From contig NZ_AUHJ01000012.1 in the NCBI RefSeq assembly GCF_000423125.1, positions 62,001 through 126,000 of the forward strand: a stretch of DNA of 64,000 nt, in the 5' to 3' direction. Positions within the stretch are counted from its first letter, which is position 1; every line of letters begins with the position of its first letter. Position numbers and translations under genes: made by a program. The stretch comes from Haliea salexigens DSM 19537. Its GTDB lineage: Bacteria > Pseudomonadota > Gammaproteobacteria > Pseudomonadales > Halieaceae. A model generated the notes under the pieces. It worked only from the letters and a program-made list of their open reading frames with translations, was not told the origin of the DNA and searched no databases. This document shows, piece after piece, positions 62,700 through 64,000 of this stretch.

Positions 62700-64000
62700 A
62701 TGACGCGATCCGGCTGGTCTCTTGACGTGGATGGTGCGGTGTTCTGGCCGTCCCTGGGCCTGCTTGCCGCTCTGGTCGGCGTCGCGGCTTTTCTGCCACA
62801 GGCGAGCAGTTCACTCTTCCAGCACCTGCAGGACGGCATTATTCGCTACGCGAGCTGGTACTACGTGGTGGTGGTGGCGGTTATCCTGATCAGCATCGTG
62901 GTGCTGAGCGTGACTCGTCTCGGCGACATCAAGCTGGGCCCGGACCATTCGGTGCCCGATTACACGCTGGTCTCCTGGTTCGCCATGCTGTTTGCGGCGG
63001 GCATGGGTATCGGGCTCATGTTCTTCGGTGTTGCCGAACCCGTGATGCACTTCCTGCAACCGCCGCTGGGTGAGGGGGGCACGGTGGAGGCTGCGCGGCA
63101 GGCCATGCAGCTCACGTTTTTTCACTGGGGCCTGCATGCCTGGGGCATCTATGCCATTGTGGCTCTGGTGCTGGCCTACTTTGCTTTCCGCCATTCCTTG
63201 CCGCTGACGCTGCGCTCGGCGTTCTATCCCCTGGTGGGTGAGCGGATACACGGGCCGTTCGGGGCGGCGGTTGATGTGTTTGCGATCATCTGCACCAGCT
63301 GCGGCATCGCCACCAGCCTCGGCTATGGGGTGTTGCAGATAAACGGTGGGCTGGCCTACCTGGTCGGTATTGAAATCAGCAGCGGTGTTCAGGTGGGGCT
63401 GATTTGCGGGATTATGGTGCTGGCGGGTATTTCTGTCGCGCTGGGTTTGGATGCGGGTATTCGCAGGCTGTCTGAGCTCAATTTGCTGTTGGCGCTGCTG
63501 TTGCTCGGTGGCGTGTTGTTCGCGGGGCCAACGGTCACCCTGTTGCAGTCGACAATCCAGAGTCTCGGTGTGTACGCCGGTGATCTTGTTGCCAAGACGT
63601 TCAACCTCTATGCCTATGAACCCACCGACTGGCTGGGCGGGTGGACTATTTTCTATTGGGGGTGGTGGTTGAGTTGGTCGCCTTTCGTGGGGCTGTTCAT
63701 TGCGCGCATTTCCCGTGGCCGCACGATTCGCGAATTCGTGCTGGGTGCCATGATTGTGCCTTGCGGTTTCACGCTGTTGTGGATGGGGGTGTTCGGCAAC
63801 AGCGCCATCGAACTGATTCTGCATGAGGGGCAGGTAGCGCTGGGTGAGAGTGTGCTGGCGAACCAGGCTCAGGCGCTGTTCCAGTTTCTCGAATACCTCC
63901 CCGGCTCCACGCTGTTGTCGATCACATCCCTGTTGATGGTGGTGGTGTTCTTCGTGACGTCGGCAGACAGTGGCGCCCTGGTCCTGAATATGCTCAGTGC
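62700..64000 (+). CDS. BCCT-family betaine/choline/carnitine transporter, N-terminal part
   Basis: Na+- or H+-coupled uptake of quaternary ammonium solutes. The frame is open from ATG 62700 to the window end (433 codons), so the 3' end is missing. Signature regions are GMGIGLMFFGVAEPVMHF near residue 100, HWGLHAWGIYAIVAL, and FVTSADSGALVLNMLS at the edge. The last of these favours the BetT/choline-betaine group. No strong ribosome binding site is seen. It is divergent from the TonB receptor. Confidence 0.93.
   Translation, partial: MTRSGWSLDVDGAVFWPSLGLLAALVGVAAFLPQASSSLFQHLQDGIIRYASWYYVVVVAVILISIVVLSVTRLGDIKLGPDHSVPDYTLVSWFAMLFAAGMGIGLMFFGVAEPVMHFLQPPLGEGGTVEAARQAMQLTFFHWGLHAWGIYAIVALVLAYFAFRHSLPLTLRSAFYPLVGERIHGPFGAAVDVFAIICTSCGIATSLGYGVLQINGGLAYLVGIEISSGVQVGLICGIMVLAGISVALGLDAGIRRLSELNLLLALLLLGGVLFAGPTVTLLQSTIQSLGVYAGDLVAKTFNLYAYEPTDWLGGWTIFYWGWWLSWSPFVGLFIARISRGRTIREFVLGAMIVPCGFTLLWMGVFGNSAIELILHEGQVALGESVLANQAQALFQFLEYLPGSTLLSITSLLMVVVFFVTSADSGALVLNMLS

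Overview
This is a GC-rich, gene-dense bacterial chromosome segment with the gene order of a marine gammaproteobacterium. The secG/tRNA-Leu ... tRNA-fMet-rimP-nusA-infB-rbfA-truB-rpsO-pnp block and the dksA-gluQRS-cbrA-cbrB-pcnB-folK-panB-panC block are both arranged as in Pseudomonas and relatives. Four TonB-dependent receptors, a PPi-type phosphofructokinase, a BCCT transporter and a TPR-sulfotransferase suggest an oligotrophic marine lineage. Halieaceae (OM60/NOR5) or a related cellvibrionad-type group is my inference; no rRNA is present to confirm it.

Layout. 1-960: end of tpiA, secG, tRNA-Leu(GAG) and a strong terminator. 960-17520: an accessory block set between tRNA-Leu and tRNA-fMet. 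It holds a ClC protein with a structured leader, a TonB receptor, a LuxR-type regulator, a TauD-like dioxygenase, a D-aminoacylase-like amidohydrolase, an unusual 579-residue isocitrate dehydrogenase with an internal domain duplication, a DUF3604 protein, and an aromatic/tyrosine catabolic cluster (HPPD, VOC, fumarylacetoacetase, LLM oxidoreductase, VOC). 17579-26561: consensus promoter, tRNA-fMet and the rimP-to-pnp operon. 26575-28326: a ThDP enzyme with two inverted repeats upstream.

28341-39442 (minus strand): panC, panB, deoxynucleoside kinase, folK, pcnB, then a gene-free 430 bp gap, then cbrB, cbrA, cbrX, gluQRS and dksA. The gap carries what looks like a CrcZ-type catabolite-repression RNA on the minus strand: a sigma-54 promoter, four AANAANAA-type motifs, two duplicated hairpins, and a CbrB-like palindrome upstream. 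39663-49216: aminotransferase, sfsA and M15 peptidase; ppa and PPi-phosphofructokinase; then the overlapping mpl - RND exporter - YkgJ - LON-domain row.

49233-64000: nutrient-uptake and envelope genes. These are TonB receptor/PhoD/TPR protein, BlaI/M56 regulators divergent from a TonB receptor, TonB receptor/TPR-sulfotransferase, and the start of a BCCT transporter cut by the window edge. No CRISPR array, insertion sequence, integrase or rRNA was seen.
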